Shown piece by piece: positions 11,141 to 22,160 of a DNA stretch of 64,000 nucleotides. Origin of the DNA: Cristatella mucedo (taxonomy: Eukaryota > Bryozoa > Phylactolaemata > Cristatellidae); NCBI GenBank assembly GCA_009760855.2, contig WPIO01000070.1:1336001-1400000 (forward strand). Direction: 5' to 3'. The notes under the pieces are model-generated. The model searched no databases. It saw nothing but the letters and a program-made list of their open reading frames with translations, and had not been told where the DNA came from. How positions within the stretch are numbered: the stretch's first letter is position 1; each line of letters begins with the position of its first letter. The translations under genes were made by a program, and so were the position numbers.

Positions 11141-11482
11141 ATCAAATGGAGTGATGAGAGTAAACTTGCCACTTTTGGTATACAAAGTACATGCGTCATG
11201 CTCCATTGACTGTTTCAATGATAATTGCCTTTGGAAGACAGTGAAGTATAACAAGAGGGATCATGATCTGGGGCTGCTTCTCCAGAGAATAGTCAGAGGA
11301 TATTCTTTAGATGATTTTCTAAATAAATGTCTTGCACCATGATACAAGACGTTTATTTAGAACTACTTCAGAAAGTTGTAGTAACTAGTGTAATAAGCTT
11401 TGACGGAGATATTTTTTCAAATCGGGCAGTTAGCCTAATCCCACAGCTAACCATATTTTATAGTTTTCCGATATACTGTTGA
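11141..11482. other. No gene seen
   Basis: AT-rich, with a short open frame (11151-11342) that resembles nothing I know. No splice or element evidence. Confidence 0.4.
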
Positions 11483-11650
11483 ATGAACCCCTGGTTTGGC
11501 CCAGAGGTCAAGGTGCTCACCTCTGATGACAGAGGTCAATATGAACGCATTTAACGACCTATGTAGAAGGCTCATTTGTCAAGGCCCCTAGGAAAACTTA
11601 AACTCTACACAAGCACGTCACGAATACCGCTGGGCTCGAGCCCAGTGTAC
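11483..11650. mobile_element. Rearranged SINE family B pieces
   Basis: A plus-strand family B head (CTGGTTTGGCCCAGAGGTCA) is followed about 60 bp later by a minus-strand family B 3' part ending CTGGGCTCGAGCCCAG. Two copies in opposite orientation, or one inverted copy. Confidence 0.55.
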
Positions 11651-12117
11651 ACTCTTAATTCAGTTTTGAGGTAATTACGCTAACAGAGTGGCCCAGTTCA
11701 TCGTCCGAACTGAATTCAACTGAGTGTCTCTGGGGTGAAGTGGGTGGAAGGCTCGGCGCTCAGGTGCCTACGCACTCAGGTGGAGCGTACTATCTGTCGA
11801 AAAATCGTTTTTGTCAATTTTTCAGGTTTGAGGAGAACATTAAAGGCAGATGTGTAATTGCGAATACTTAGTTCCGTCTGTGCCCCAGCGGTTCAAGCAG
11901 GTTACCGTGCTTATTACGCGATGCAACTTTATTTTAGCACTAGAAATTATTATATTTGTGCTGACATTTGCCTAAGTTGTACGAATGAGCTGATTTTATA
12001 TACTGTGCACGATTTCAACAGGTCGAGCAACCTTTTTTAGATAGCAATCGGAAATTTTTGGTTCGGGCGGCCATTTTACACTACCTCTCCAAAACGTTTG
12101 CATTCGAGTGTATAATA
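11651..12117. other. No gene seen
   Basis: AT-rich sequence without a recognisable element or exon. Confidence 0.4.
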
Positions 12118-12200
12118 GAAGCATTTGTAAAGTGCGCCAAGGGAACCAATTATATTTCTAGGCACTTTAAATATGCCGGAAAGGAAGCATGTAAATCCGC
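12118..12200 (-). mobile_element. Degenerate SINE B / LINE tail
   Basis: GTAAAGTGCGCCAAGGGAAC...TTTCTAGGCACTTTAAATAT is a decayed reverse-orientation hairpin tail. Confidence 0.5.
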
Positions 12201-12788
12201 GTGCATAATCACATAAAGGACAAATCGCCGGAACAGAGCAAGCACTTCTCGGTACAGATGAGCATGTATGGCACCCCACCGCGGCTCCAAGCACCCTAGC
12301 AACAACGATAGAAAGGATAGAAATACCACACACAAAATGAGATCCTGATGTCAATCTTTACCTATATAGTAGTTCATGCCGAGCGACATTTCATGCACGT
12401 GCACAGTGATCGTATGGACGCGTGAATGGGTAAAACGGGCACTGACGCACGTGTGTTATGGGTTAACATGTCGTACGATACGGCGCGAATATCGTAAGAC
12501 TTGCATTTAACCCAGAAACGCCTTTAGAACGAGTAGGTGCAGATAGCGAAAGAAATTTTCTCAGTGCATTTATGTGTGTAAAAAAATTAAAAACTGCTTT
12601 CATATGGTTGTACAAGAGGGACTTCTCCGGTACTATATATAGGTGTTTATGATACCAGACGCTTTTGGTTCGCATGCGTGCAAAGTGGAGCCTCTAAACT
12701 AAAATAACGGATACAAAATGCTTGCAGGAGCGGCTGTGACTGACCACCTTTCGGTGAACCACTTCTGGCAGCACAGACGCTCTCACAA

Positions 12789-12940
12789 GTACTATTAATA
12801 ATATAATAATAATAATAATGCACTTGATAAAGCGCTCTCAGAGAGCTTAATCTCTTTCTAGGCGCTTTTCATTTGCTGCAAAGTGAAATGCAATTGAATG
12901 GTAAGTAAAATCATGCTTGAAAATTTTTTATGTATTCTAT
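12789..12940 (-). mobile_element. F1 LINE 3' tail
   Basis: (AAT)n, then GCACTTGATAAAGCGCTCTC, the reverse hairpin, CATTTGCTGCAAAGTGAAAT and the start of the 3' UTR (AAAATCATGCTTGAAAA). Confidence 0.85.
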
Positions 12941-12944
12941 TCAC

Positions 12945-13505
12945 GTTGTACTATTCTCCCAAAGCCTGGAACTAACTACCGATGCACGTCACAAATTTCT
13001 CTGACATGACTATTTTTAAAAAAGCTTAAAACGCATCTGTTTATTACAGAATTTAGTTATTTTTTGTAATTCGTCCTTCGTGTGCTTACACTATGCCTGC
13101 TGCTTTCGGATGTTACCACCAAATATTTGGAAATGCTTTATTTGCAGCATCTGTATTACGCAACGACATCTACTCTCCAACTGCCGACTATGGCACATCT
13201 TTTTCAGCGGTCCTGAACTGCTACTTCTATGCTACTCACTACCTCAACTGCTCTCCTGACTCTGCTATGCTTGCCACTTTCTCTTTGTTGCGTGAGACGA
13301 AGTCTGTTGGCTACCGAATGCGTACCGAAAGCCGCTTAGGCTGTGAGTGCACTATACAAAACTCTCCTGCGTAACACCCACATGGTCTTTATGACTTTGT
13401 GGAGTTACTGACGGAGATACATTACATTACATTACATAAAGTGCCTAGAGAGAGATTCAGTTCTCTGAGGTTCTATACAAATGTATTATAATTACTATTA
13501 TTACA
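12945..13505 (+). mobile_element. F1b LINE 3' fragment, split by an F2 insertion
   Basis: CCCAAAGCCTGGAACTAACTACC, then the F1b-type 3' UTR and the sequence TTTGCAGCATCTGTA. The rest of the tail (AAAGTGCCTAGAGAGAGATT...) resumes after 13435. The intervening 280 bp is a separate F2 element. Confidence 0.8.
13156..13435 (+). mobile_element. F2 LINE, 280-bp 3' end, young
   Basis: From TTACGCAACGACATCTACTC to the (ATTAC)n tail, almost identical to the same part of the F2 copy at 59.3-60.5 kb. Encodes the F2 C-terminus (NDIYSPTADYGTSFS ... CTIQNSPA-stop). Inserted into the F1b tail. Confidence 0.9.
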
Positions 13506-13654
13506 CCGACAGGATAAATACAGTACAAGTAAATAACCCTTAATAACTGGTTCTCTTACAGCGAGTTTTAAAGAGCCTAGATAGAAATATCGTACTCTGA
13601 GGGTGCTATATAAGTGATCTATCAGTAGCATGATTTTTAGTATCTAACAATAAT

Positions 13655-13775
13655 AAGATTAGCTGATTTAGCAGCCTTATTTGTATAGCGACAGAAGAGC
13701 CTTAACGGCTATCACCACTACTTGCTGTGGGCAATAAAAGATTACCTATTGCATGACTCGAACCCTCGACCCGGG
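13655..13775 (-). mobile_element. SINE family A, truncated by an F1 tail
   Basis: Minus-strand family A body and B box (GGGTTCGAGTCATGC). The copy is interrupted at 13776 by a reverse F1 tail beginning with (AAT)n. Confidence 0.8.
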
Positions 13776-13945
13776 TCATAATAATAATAATAATTCACTT
13801 GATAAAGCGCCCTCAGAGAACTTAATCTCTCTCTAGGCGCTGTACATTTGCTGTAAAGTGAAATGCAATTGAATGGTAAGTAAAATCATGCTTGATAAAC
13901 AAACGAAATGAATAATATGGTTAGGGGTGACATGCACAGGGTCAT
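13776..13945 (-). mobile_element. F1 LINE 3' tail and UTR
   Basis: (AAT)n, reverse hairpin (GCGCCCTCAGAGAACTTAAT), TTTGCTGTAAAGTGAAATGC and part of the 3' UTR (GGTTAGGGGTGACATGCACA). Confidence 0.88.
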
Positions 13946-14094
13946 GACGATTACTTTACCTGCTGGGCTAATATTCAGGGGCAATATGGCTCGAGTGAGT
14001 CTGCTAGTAATGGGGGGGGTGCTATTCCAAAAATACCTGTCATCGGATGGGATCGCATTGCCTCCACTCCCAAGTCGCTCTACGTTCGACTGAT

Positions 14095-14335
14095 AGCAAT
14101 CATATCCGATCCCCGGCTAAGATTAGGGGCTATCTACTACAGTGGCTTGCTAGAAATTTTATCAGCTCACTGTTTCTGTCTAGGCTGGACTACTGCGATT
14201 CCGATTCCGTCCTCCTCACCGGGTTTCCAAAAAAAAAAGCTTTAAATCCCCACAGCTCCTGATAAATATGACTGAAAGGCTAGTCAATAAGTCCCTGGGG
14301 TTCAGCCATGTGTGTCCTTAGCTGACGGAGCTGTG
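14095..14335 (+). mobile_element. F2-like LINE RT fragment
   Basis: Frames give IRSPAKIRGYLLQWLARNFIS and LSRLDYC, similar to F2 SKIRSCLPQWLVKNLTSSL and VLSRLDYCNSLL. More diverged than the F2 copies at 40 and 59 kb. Confidence 0.7.
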
Positions 14336-14336
14336 A

Positions 14337-14420
14337 TAATAATAATAATAATAATAATACATGTATATAGTGGCCTCAGAGAACTGAATTTTTCTAGCCA
14401 ATTCACAGTGTTGTTACTCA
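14337..14420 (-). mobile_element. LINE 3' tail, degenerate
   Basis: (AAT)n followed by GTGGCCTCAGAGAACTGAAT and a decayed hairpin in reverse orientation. Confidence 0.6.
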
Positions 14421-14630
14421 AATACGCAAGACCTGCCATGGCTTGGCTTCTTTAAACCAAGCTTAATTGCTGAACCAGTCGCAGCACAGCCCGATCGCTG
14501 AGCCCATACTTTAGCCGAACGTAGCCTCTGCCCTTCCCCTCGCTGCAAGTGCTCTGGGGCACGGCTTCATGATCGACCTAACAAGATGGCCGACCTAGCA
14601 TGCCCTGCTGCCATTAGATGCTAAAGGCAA

Positions 14631-14672
<42 letters not shown>

Positions 14673-15707
14673 CACTTGATAAAGCACTGCTTAGTTGCTG
14701 TCCAGTGGCTCTCCTTCTGCTGCCATGCCAGATGTGGCTTCTGGCATTGCAGTGTACATGTTGAGAAAATACTGAAAAAATGTGTGCAAACTTTTATGAT
14801 ACTTTTTTAAGGTACCACTCGAAAGACACACATTTGAGAAACGGGATCGAAAGTTTTGTTGATTTCTACATAGAAGAAAATATGATCACACAAAACCTGT
14901 CTAACCCGGAAGAAAATAAAGCAATATATCTAGGAATAAGAACTAACGATCTCAACATCAAATCGGACTTGAATCCCCAATTCGTTGAAAATTAGTAGAT
15001 CGAGGAACATATCTGCAGTTCGTTGAGATGCATGCTTGTGACTTTTAAACAGCTTTATTAACAGTGAAGCTTTTTGGCTTGTAAAAATCCAATAAATCAG
15101 CCAATACTTTAAGGATCAGTGTGAAATTTGTTATGAGAGTTCAGCTCTGCTTATATACTAATTCAGTCTTTGATTTCTGATTTCGGTTGGATAAGTATTG
15201 GTAGGCAGCTCCATGACTGCAGAAAATATCACTCCAGGACGTTTGATAGCACGCGTTGCAATACTTACTTTAAAAAAAATCAGAAATAAACTACTACAGT
15301 GATACGAAGGCAGAGTTGAACTCACATTGCAAATTTCAAGTTTATCCATGAAGTATTGGCCTATTTATGGATTTTATAAGGTGCAAAGCTACACTGCAAA
15401 TGGAGCCGGGTTAGGTCTCAACGACAATGAAACGAAAACACCGTAGCAGGCTCCAGCAAACGTACATTGTCCGGGCGGCTCCACGCACACAAGCAGCACA
15501 GAGCTACTCAGCCCCGGCCCATTTCCCAGAAGCAGCCCGCTCCTACTTCCAAGAAAAAGCCCACGAAGCGGTCAGCCCACTCTAACAGCCACATCGAAAG
15601 GGGCCGAAATGTGCCGAAATGAGTCTCAGCCGAAAACCCAAACTACAGAAGCTGTCTAAACGTCACAAGCATGCACCCCAACAAGCTGCAAACATGTAAT
15701 TACTTGA
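14421..15707. other. Mostly unannotated; short F1 tail at 14629-14690
   Basis: Contains (AAT)n plus GCACTTGATAAAGCACTGCT at 14629-14690 (reverse F1 tail stub) and an AT-rich 71-codon frame at 14780-14995 (for example SFVDFYIEENMITQNLS) that I do not recognise. No other support. Confidence 0.4.
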
Positions 15708-15895
15708 AAAATAAAATAATAAATAAATCCTAGCTGATCAAACAGCCTCTTATTGTATAGCGACAGAAGAGCCTTTACGGCTATCACCACCGCTTGCAGT
15801 GGCGATAAAGAATCGCCCATCGCAGGAATCAAACCCACGACCTCGGGACCGAGGTCGTGAAAGCAACCGCCTTACCTAGTGTGCATTAAGGCTCA
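15708..15895 (-). mobile_element. SINE family A, near full length
   Basis: Minus strand: CACTAGGTAAGGCGGTTGCT, paired CCTCGGTCCCGAGG stem, B box region (one base off consensus), CACTGCAAGCGGTGGTGATA body, AGGCTGTTTGATCAGCTAGG end, TTTATT tail. Confidence 0.88.
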
Positions 15896-16154
15896 CCAAA
15901 AAGCACAGTCCACACTCGAAGATGCATTTGATCTATTAGCTTCCTAGCTGCCTGACACGTGCTAAGTTATTTAGCGTGACAGTGCTTCTTTGACAGGGGA
16001 GGGATAAATGGACATATCGTCTTCATGACTCATGATTATACGCTGATAGGAAAGCCTTCCGAAAAGTTTGGCCGCGTACAGCGTACTAGCGGCATAATCG
16101 ATGCACTGCATTGCTGGCTAGTAAGAATTGTATTGCTGCTGAAAGACCAGTCAT

Positions 16155-16318
16155 TATACTAGCTGATTTAACAGCCTCCTCTGAATAGCGGCAGAAGAGC
16201 CTTAAAGGCTATCACCATCGCTTGCAGCAGCAACAAAGAATCGCCGACCTCACGATTCGACCACGGAATCTCGGTCGTGAAGAGCAACCACCTTACCTAG
16301 TGGGCCATCTGCCAGTTA
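16155..16318 (-). mobile_element. SINE family A
   Basis: Minus-strand copy with CACTAGGTAAGGTGGTTGCT head and AGGCTGTTAAATCAGCTA end; B box decayed. Confidence 0.8.
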
Positions 16319-16438
16319 TGCTTACTCGGATTTTGTTGTGCAAGAAATGTTTGGCCAACATCCACTCATTGAAAAGAACCCCCCATTCGGAAATCACTTT
16401 GGGGGTATGCTACGTAAGCAGCAACTGACAGACATGAG

Positions 16439-16446
16439 AGTTCTCT

Positions 16447-16488
<42 letters not shown>

Positions 16489-16522
16489 AGAGAACTAAAC
16501 TTATTATATATATATATATATA
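16439..16522. repeat. (AT)n inside a perfect palindrome
   Basis: Arms AGTTCTCTGG (16439-16448) and CCAGAGAACT (16487-16496) enclose 38 bp of alternating AT, giving a perfect 58-bp palindrome. A second (AT)n follows at 16505-16522. Confidence 0.9.
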
Positions 16523-17380
16523 AGATGTTTGCAGACAAACTGCTGATAAACTCATGTTAGTGCCCATTTGTTTGGATAGTTGCTACACAGTTGAGAATTC
16601 GGACCAGAATGTTCTTGATATTGCACGATGTCAGTTCCCTGCTCACAATGAATAGCTCCACACTTAAGCCGACTTGAGCTTACAATGTGCTGAAATTCGA
16701 CTTTCTGTTGGTACAGCTACTGTTTGCATTTTATCTCGTGTGACTAGGCACACGTCTCCATCGACGTCACGCATATATTTCTAGTGAGACAGGGTTGGTG
16801 ATCGACAGCTACAGTTAGTGAGACACTGATCGTGCATAGGAGAAATGTGACCTTGACCAGCTAGCACGATCTTGCGTAGGAGACTGATGACCTTGACATT
16901 GCACGATCTTGCATGGGAGAAAGGTTATGCAAGGCCATGACCTTGTCCTACATGTTAACCAATGCTAAAAGAGGAACGCTTATATTAGTATATTATGTTA
17001 CATTATATAATATAGAATATTATATATATTTATAGTCACAAATGGCCATGCCGAAGCTTCTGTCCAACATGCGCACACTCAGTTGTCCTCGCATGCTATT
17101 TGCTGCAATGACTATGCAACGACAGTGACAGCACCCTCATTGTTAATTGCTGCCATCTTTATTTGCTTTGACCTTTTGACCTTTATTTGACTTTATTTGA
17201 CTCTTCATTTGTGCACCTTCGCCTATGCCTCTATCATACTGTGAACACGTCAAGTGGGTTGCAAAGCAATGCTGCCTTACAACAGCTCTTCAGCTGTAGC
17301 CAGCAGGCTTGTGCTTTCATTTGGACACCGCAGCACAACAACCCTAGCAGCTAGCAGCCGGTTGCTTACTGGCGTTTAAA
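16523..17380. other. Unannotated; includes a degenerate 40-47 bp tandem repeat
   Basis: Three degenerate units at 16828-16948 each start GATC(G/T)TGC and hold ATGACCTTG or GTGACCTTG. AT-rich tract at 16980-17035. No exon recognised. Confidence 0.5.
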
Positions 17381-17917
17381 GTGTGCCTCAGCACGGGCTG
17401 TCCAAATCAGCTGCAGCAAGCTTCTGCCGTATGCGTGCTTGCAACGCGACCCTTCCCCCCCCCTCCCCGACGGTGGACTTTTCCCGGCTGCCCCGTGGCT
17501 GGGCACCACTAGCTGATGGCATGCTAATCAGTGCCTGTGTTAGCATAACTGCTGGGACACTGGCACCGTGGTTCATTGCACTGCAGCTTTGAACAACCAG
17601 TGACCGGACACTTTGCCAGGCTTCTGCTACTGCACCGAAAATAGATTTTTTACAATTAGAACCAAAGGAGCTCAACTTATTGGGGCTGGCCAAGGGCAGG
17701 ACTGAATTATCACGTGGGAATTATGCTCACTCATGCCACACAGCAGCTGCTGCTGCTGCTGTTTATCGGTTCACCTCCAGCCTCCAGAAGGTCCACGGCA
17801 CTCCACCGGTGCGCCGTCCGATGTCATCTCATGGGGATTGAGGATTTCTCAGACGGAGCGCTGCTGCTCAGCTCACGATGCTCAAGAACCGGAAGCTCTT
17901 CCGGCCTGTGCCGCGAA

Positions 17918-17955
17918 GTCGAGAAAGTGAGTCCTGACGAACTCACTTTCTCGAC
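17918..17955. repeat. Perfect inverted repeat, 15-bp arms
   Basis: GTCGAGAAAGTGAGT (17918-17932), 8-nt spacer, ACTCACTTTCTCGAC (17941-17955). The right arm is the first sequence of an F2 fragment. Confidence 0.9.
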
Positions 17956-18048
17956 ATTGCATCACAGGAAGTCTGTCCACTATCGGATGGTCACCGAAAG
18001 TCGTTCGGGCTTTGAGTATACTATTGAAACGCTCACTTGCTAAATCAG
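17941..18048 (+). mobile_element. F2-like LINE 3' fragment
   Basis: CACTTTCTCG...GGAAGTCTGT...ACCGAAAGTCG parallels F2 CACTTTCTCTTTGTTGCGTG...CGAAGTCTGTTGG...ACCGAAAGCCG. Diverged. Confidence 0.65.
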
Positions 18049-18136
18049 CCAGACAATGTCGGCTCGAGAAAATAGTAGCAGTTCTTGAGCACTATATTCC
18101 TTAGGAGCCGGATATGTTAAAATCTCTGGTCCAGAC

Positions 18137-18558
18137 CAGGGGTGGTCGGCAAACTTTTCGGACTCCTAGGTCATTTCACGAGGTCAAGAAGGCACACCAG
18201 GCCTGAAGAAACCATGCCAACTCCGGCGGGTCGGGGTGGAGTGGGCGTGGCCAGACGAAGGAACCAAGGAACAAACAGTAGTTGCAGCAGACACTGAGAC
18301 GCCCACGGCAATTGCAGGGTAGACATGTATCCTTCCTTCCCGGTCAGGTGCTTCTGTTTCTTACAAGCGCCTCACACCAGTTCTAAAAATAATCACTGAC
18401 CATTGAGCTTGAGCAGCAACCAGCAGTAATGAAGAGGAACAAAAGCAAAACGATTCAATTAGGCCGCCGGATCCGACTATAAATAGCTAGGGTGCTAGGT
18501 CGGACTGGAGCACTAGCTAGGCCGGGTCTGGCCTAAGGGCCGAGTTCGCCAACCTCAG
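18137..18558. mobile_element. hAT-type non-autonomous element (MITE)
   Basis: Starts CAGGGGTGGTCGGCAAACTT and ends GCCGAGTTCGCCAACCTCAG, imperfect inverted termini of the widespread hAT form CAGGGGTCGGCAAAC. It is flanked by 8-bp direct repeats GTCCAGAC (18129-18136) and GTCTAGAC (18559-18566), one mismatch, the duplication length expected for hAT. At 422 bp with no transposase frame, it would need an enzyme supplied in trans. Confidence 0.8.
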
Positions 18559-18814
18559 GTCTAGACTGTATGGAAAGCCAGCTAAAGTGATGGTTAGTGA
18601 GTTAGTACCTTGGGCTCGAATTAGCACTGTAGCGCTTTTCCACTCCCCGTGGCTGTGGCATATTGAAACGTTGGCATCTTGACTGAGCTAGACCATGACC
18701 ACCTAGAAACTATTAGTTATATAATCGCTAGGAACCGGGTATGTCATAATTAACGGATTGAAGAGTATAAAAGAACATCAGAAATGACGTTTAGTCAGTT
18801 ACAGTAAGCAAGAA

Positions 18815-19033
18815 CTTAAAAACACACCTATTTAGGACAGCATTTAGTGGGTCCCTGTGATTCGTCCTTGATGTGCTTATGCGTGCTGACACTGTGCATG
18901 CTGCCACTAACCACATTTGCATGCTGACCCTGTGCATGTCACCCCTAACCATGTTATTCATGTTGTTTGTTTATCAAGCATGATATTACTCACCATTCAT
19001 TTGCATTTCCCTTTGCAGCAAATGTAAAGCACC

Positions 19034-19116
<83 letters not shown>

Positions 19117-19170
19117 AGTTCTCTAGGGGTGTTTTTATCAAGTGCATTATTGTTATTATTATTATTACGC
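18815..19170 (+). mobile_element. F1 LINE 3' UTR and tail with (GA)n expansion inside the hairpin
   Basis: Starts in the last RT codons (AAAACACACCTATTTAGGAC), then a standard F1 3' UTR. In the tail, GCACCTAGAGAGAGA expands into about 80 bp of GA (19034-19113), then resumes with GATTGAGTTCTCT and (ATT)n. The microsatellite replaces the AGAGAGAG side of the hairpin. Confidence 0.92.
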
Positions 19171-20065
19171 AATGGCAGCAGATGCTCTGCACTTGCAGCG
19201 CCTGGGAGGTACTGGAAAATACGGCTCTAAGTTAAGGACGCGCTATTAAGGTATGGCAATTCTTGATTGCTATCGTGCTTAGTCAAGGTGTCGTGTCTGC
19301 TTCTGCCTAGCTTATGCGCCCGCTGTACGTCAGGTCTCATTGCTGAGCCGGCATTAAAATGTAGCACATGGGGAGAGACAAGTTCATCAAAAATTACTTA
19401 ATCAAAAATTAATTCATCAAAAATCTTCTATTGCAAAAAGTGACTGTGCCTGCTTCATGTGCCTGCTTGCAATGTTGCACTCTCTCAGTGGTCCTACGGG
19501 GCAGGATCGCCTGCAGTCGGCTTAGCACTTGCAGCAAGCAAGCATTGCAGCTGCAGCCACTGGTGGGACAGCAAGTCCCTACGATTGCCTCCCCTCCACT
19601 GTCAATCCGTGGCCGAGCCGGCTAGCTGCCTAGGTATACGGCTGCCACAAAGTTCCCACAAGAAAGCGTTGCTAAGTTTGAAGTGTCATGCAGTGCTATG
19701 CATAGCAAGTGAAGGGTGCACGGAGTGGCAGTCGGTCTCTCTCCCTCGCACGGCCTTCTGTCAGTGCTGCTTACGCCTTATGTCATTGCCTGACATCCAT
19801 TATATGGATTACTCAGCCAGTCAGGCAGTGCCCCGCCTCATCACTGTTGGCACACACGTATGTGCCAACCGTTCCAACTTACAGCTGCATCACATTGATG
19901 TAGCAGCTGGCAGAGTGGCCGACTGCTTAACTAACTGACTTTCAGTCATCCCCCTCCCCGATGAGAACTCTCACAGGGGCAGTCGTTGCTCCACAACTTA
20001 AATTCTGTTGGCTTTGGAGCGCTATTTGATGCTTCCTGCTCCCCACCGTTGGTGGCAACGATCCG
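19171..20065. other. No gene seen
   Basis: Unique-looking sequence with no element ends or clear exons. Its open frames lack any family resemblance. Confidence 0.4.
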
Positions 20066-20068
20066 ATG

Positions 20069-20070
<2 letters not shown>

Positions 20071-20143
<73 letters not shown>

Positions 20144-20354
20144 CTCTCTGTGTCTCTCTGTCACTCTCTGTTTGTTCCTCTGCCTTTTTCTCTGTCTCTG
20201 TCTCTCTCTGTTTCTCTCCCTGTCTATTTCTCTCTGTCTCTCTGTCTGTCTGTCTCTGTCTGTCTCTCTGTCTGTCTCTGTCTGTCTCTGTCTGTCTCTG
20301 TCTGTCTCTGTCTGTCTGTCTCTCTCTCTCTCTGTCTCTCTCCATCTCTCTGTC

Positions 20355-20399
<45 letters not shown>

Positions 20400-20401
20400 T
20401 T
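20071..20401. repeat. (CT)n / (CTGT)n compound microsatellite
   Basis: Pure CT to about 20137, then CTGT- and CTCTGT-type variants, then CT again. All six-frame products are repeat peptides. Confidence 0.95.
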
Positions 20402-20580
20402 GGATGCCTTTTCTGTGGATTTGAAAAGTAGCATAACCCACAGACGATTCCTTGCAATCCCTTAGTGATACGATGTTGTAAGCGTAGGCTTAAAGTATGG
20501 AAACCTTTTGTGGACCTTCCTAACGACCATGTGGAATAATGGCAAACACTAACATGCCAATGATACGATTATCCTACACA

Positions 20581-20583
<3 letters not shown>

Positions 20584-20616
<33 letters not shown>
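20584..20616. repeat. (GA)n microsatellite
   Basis: About 16 GA units ending in GAGCTGTATCTTT. Confidence 0.93.
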
Positions 20617-20669
20617 GTATCTTTACGTTTAGCTTTACAAGAGCTGCTTAGCTGTGCCGTAAAGTAAAG

Positions 20670-20830
20670 GTAGAGGCTGATTTAACAGCCTCACTTATAT
20701 AGCGGGCTGCAGAGCCGCAGCACCTATCTCTCATGCTTGTATTGGCCAGTACAGAATGGCTTGCTTCGGTACTTGAGCCCACGATATGGGTCATAAAGTA
20801 CGAGCACCTTACCCCAGTGATAAGACCCAG
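20670..20830 (-). mobile_element. SINE family A, decayed
   Basis: Minus strand with GGTAAGGTGCTCG head, GTGGGCTCAAGTACC B-box remnant and AGGCTGTTAAATCAGCC end. Confidence 0.7.
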
Positions 20831-21779
20831 GGGATGTGGGTCCTTAGCTTGGCACTGTCGGTGCCAGTAAGTATCGATACCACTGAAGACCTGCCGTCGT
20901 GGCAGGAACAATCCAACGAAAGGCTATAAAAGTAGCATTTCTATTTACAGGGCATGTATTGTCATCCACAAGTGGCTAGTGATTCGATGAGACCTGACCA
21001 CTTTGCGACAAGTGACGAGGGCACAATCGTCGCACAGCTCCGAGCCTCGACTGCACATTGGCAGATCTGCCTTGAGGTGTCTTCGGGCGAATATTAACCA
21101 GAGTACTGCCTAAAGACTTAGACGGCTTAATGCTTCACGGCCGTTACACTTGCTTGACAGAATCCTTATAAAAAAATTCCCCCAATCGGCAGGCTGCAGT
21201 ACACGGTCACATTTAGGTAACAGTCGGAGGGGGGGGGGAGTTGCAGCACAGTAGCTGCCATTGCTTGCTCCAGAGACATTAGCTCATTCCCGAGTACCAA
21301 TCGAAGACGCTCGATCGGTCTGCAGTAGCATCTGCTTGGGATGGCAAACTTTTAATGGCTCTCTTTTCCGTGTCCCAGCCTTTAAGCATACCATAACTAT
21401 ATAAATAAAAAAAAATTATTTCACACAGCACACCTAATATTGTTCACGAAATTCCATCTAGCAAGCAGCAATCGTTCACCTTACCACCGCCAAGAGCTCT
21501 CTTACAGCTTACAGCGCTTCTATGTATGAAGAAATGAAGTGCTGACAAAGGTCAAGGCCAGGTCTTAATCCCTGGCAGGCACTCCGAAGTATGCTCTGTA
21601 GGCCTTGCGCATCGTAACAGACGTTTTCACATATACTATTGTGCTCTTGCCGTGATAAAATGCCCACACGATGAGCAAAATGCAAATGGGTGCAAGCGAC
21701 CTCTTGATGCCATGTAAATTAAATATGACTCTTCCCCATTCCCCTACTCTGCTATAACATTCATTTTGCAAAAATAATA
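20831..21779. other. No gene recognised
   Basis: A 68-codon minus-strand frame (21565-21771) contains a hydrophobic stretch LAPICILLIVWAF but has no known motif or splice support. Nothing else found. Confidence 0.35.
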
Positions 21780-21935
21780 AAGGTTCTCGCTCTTCCCGAC
21801 CTCGAGGTCATGGGTTCGAGTTCTGCGGTGGGTGATCCTTTATCGTCCACTGGACGCGATGGTGACAGCCATTAGGGCTCTTCTGTCGCTCTAAAAGTGA
21901 GGCTGTTGAATCAGCTACGAATTATTAATTCGGGT
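21780..21935 (+). mobile_element. SINE family A
   Basis: Plus-strand copy: GACCTCGAGGTC stem, B box GGGTTCGAGTTC, GATGGTGACAGCC body, GAGGCTGTTGAATCAGCTA end. Confidence 0.83.
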
Positions 21936-22089
21936 ATCAAGGGGTGCTATGTATGTGAACCTGCTGTATGCATCACATATGCAAAGTTGTGAAACAAATG
22001 AAAACTTTTTATTTATTTTAGGCATCCGGGATTAGGAAAACACATTTTGTACTAAATTATCTAAAAAATTGAAACATGTAACCTAGTGT

Positions 22090-22160
22090 AATAGATTGCT
22101 TGATTAGCACCCCGGGGATAACTAAATCTCTATCCAAGCATTTCACATCTTACTGCACGA
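22090..22160 (-). mobile_element. Degenerate SINE B / LINE tail
   Basis: TTAGCACCCCGGGGATAACT and AATCTCTATCCAAGCATTTC resemble the reverse family B 3' end. Confidence 0.4.
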
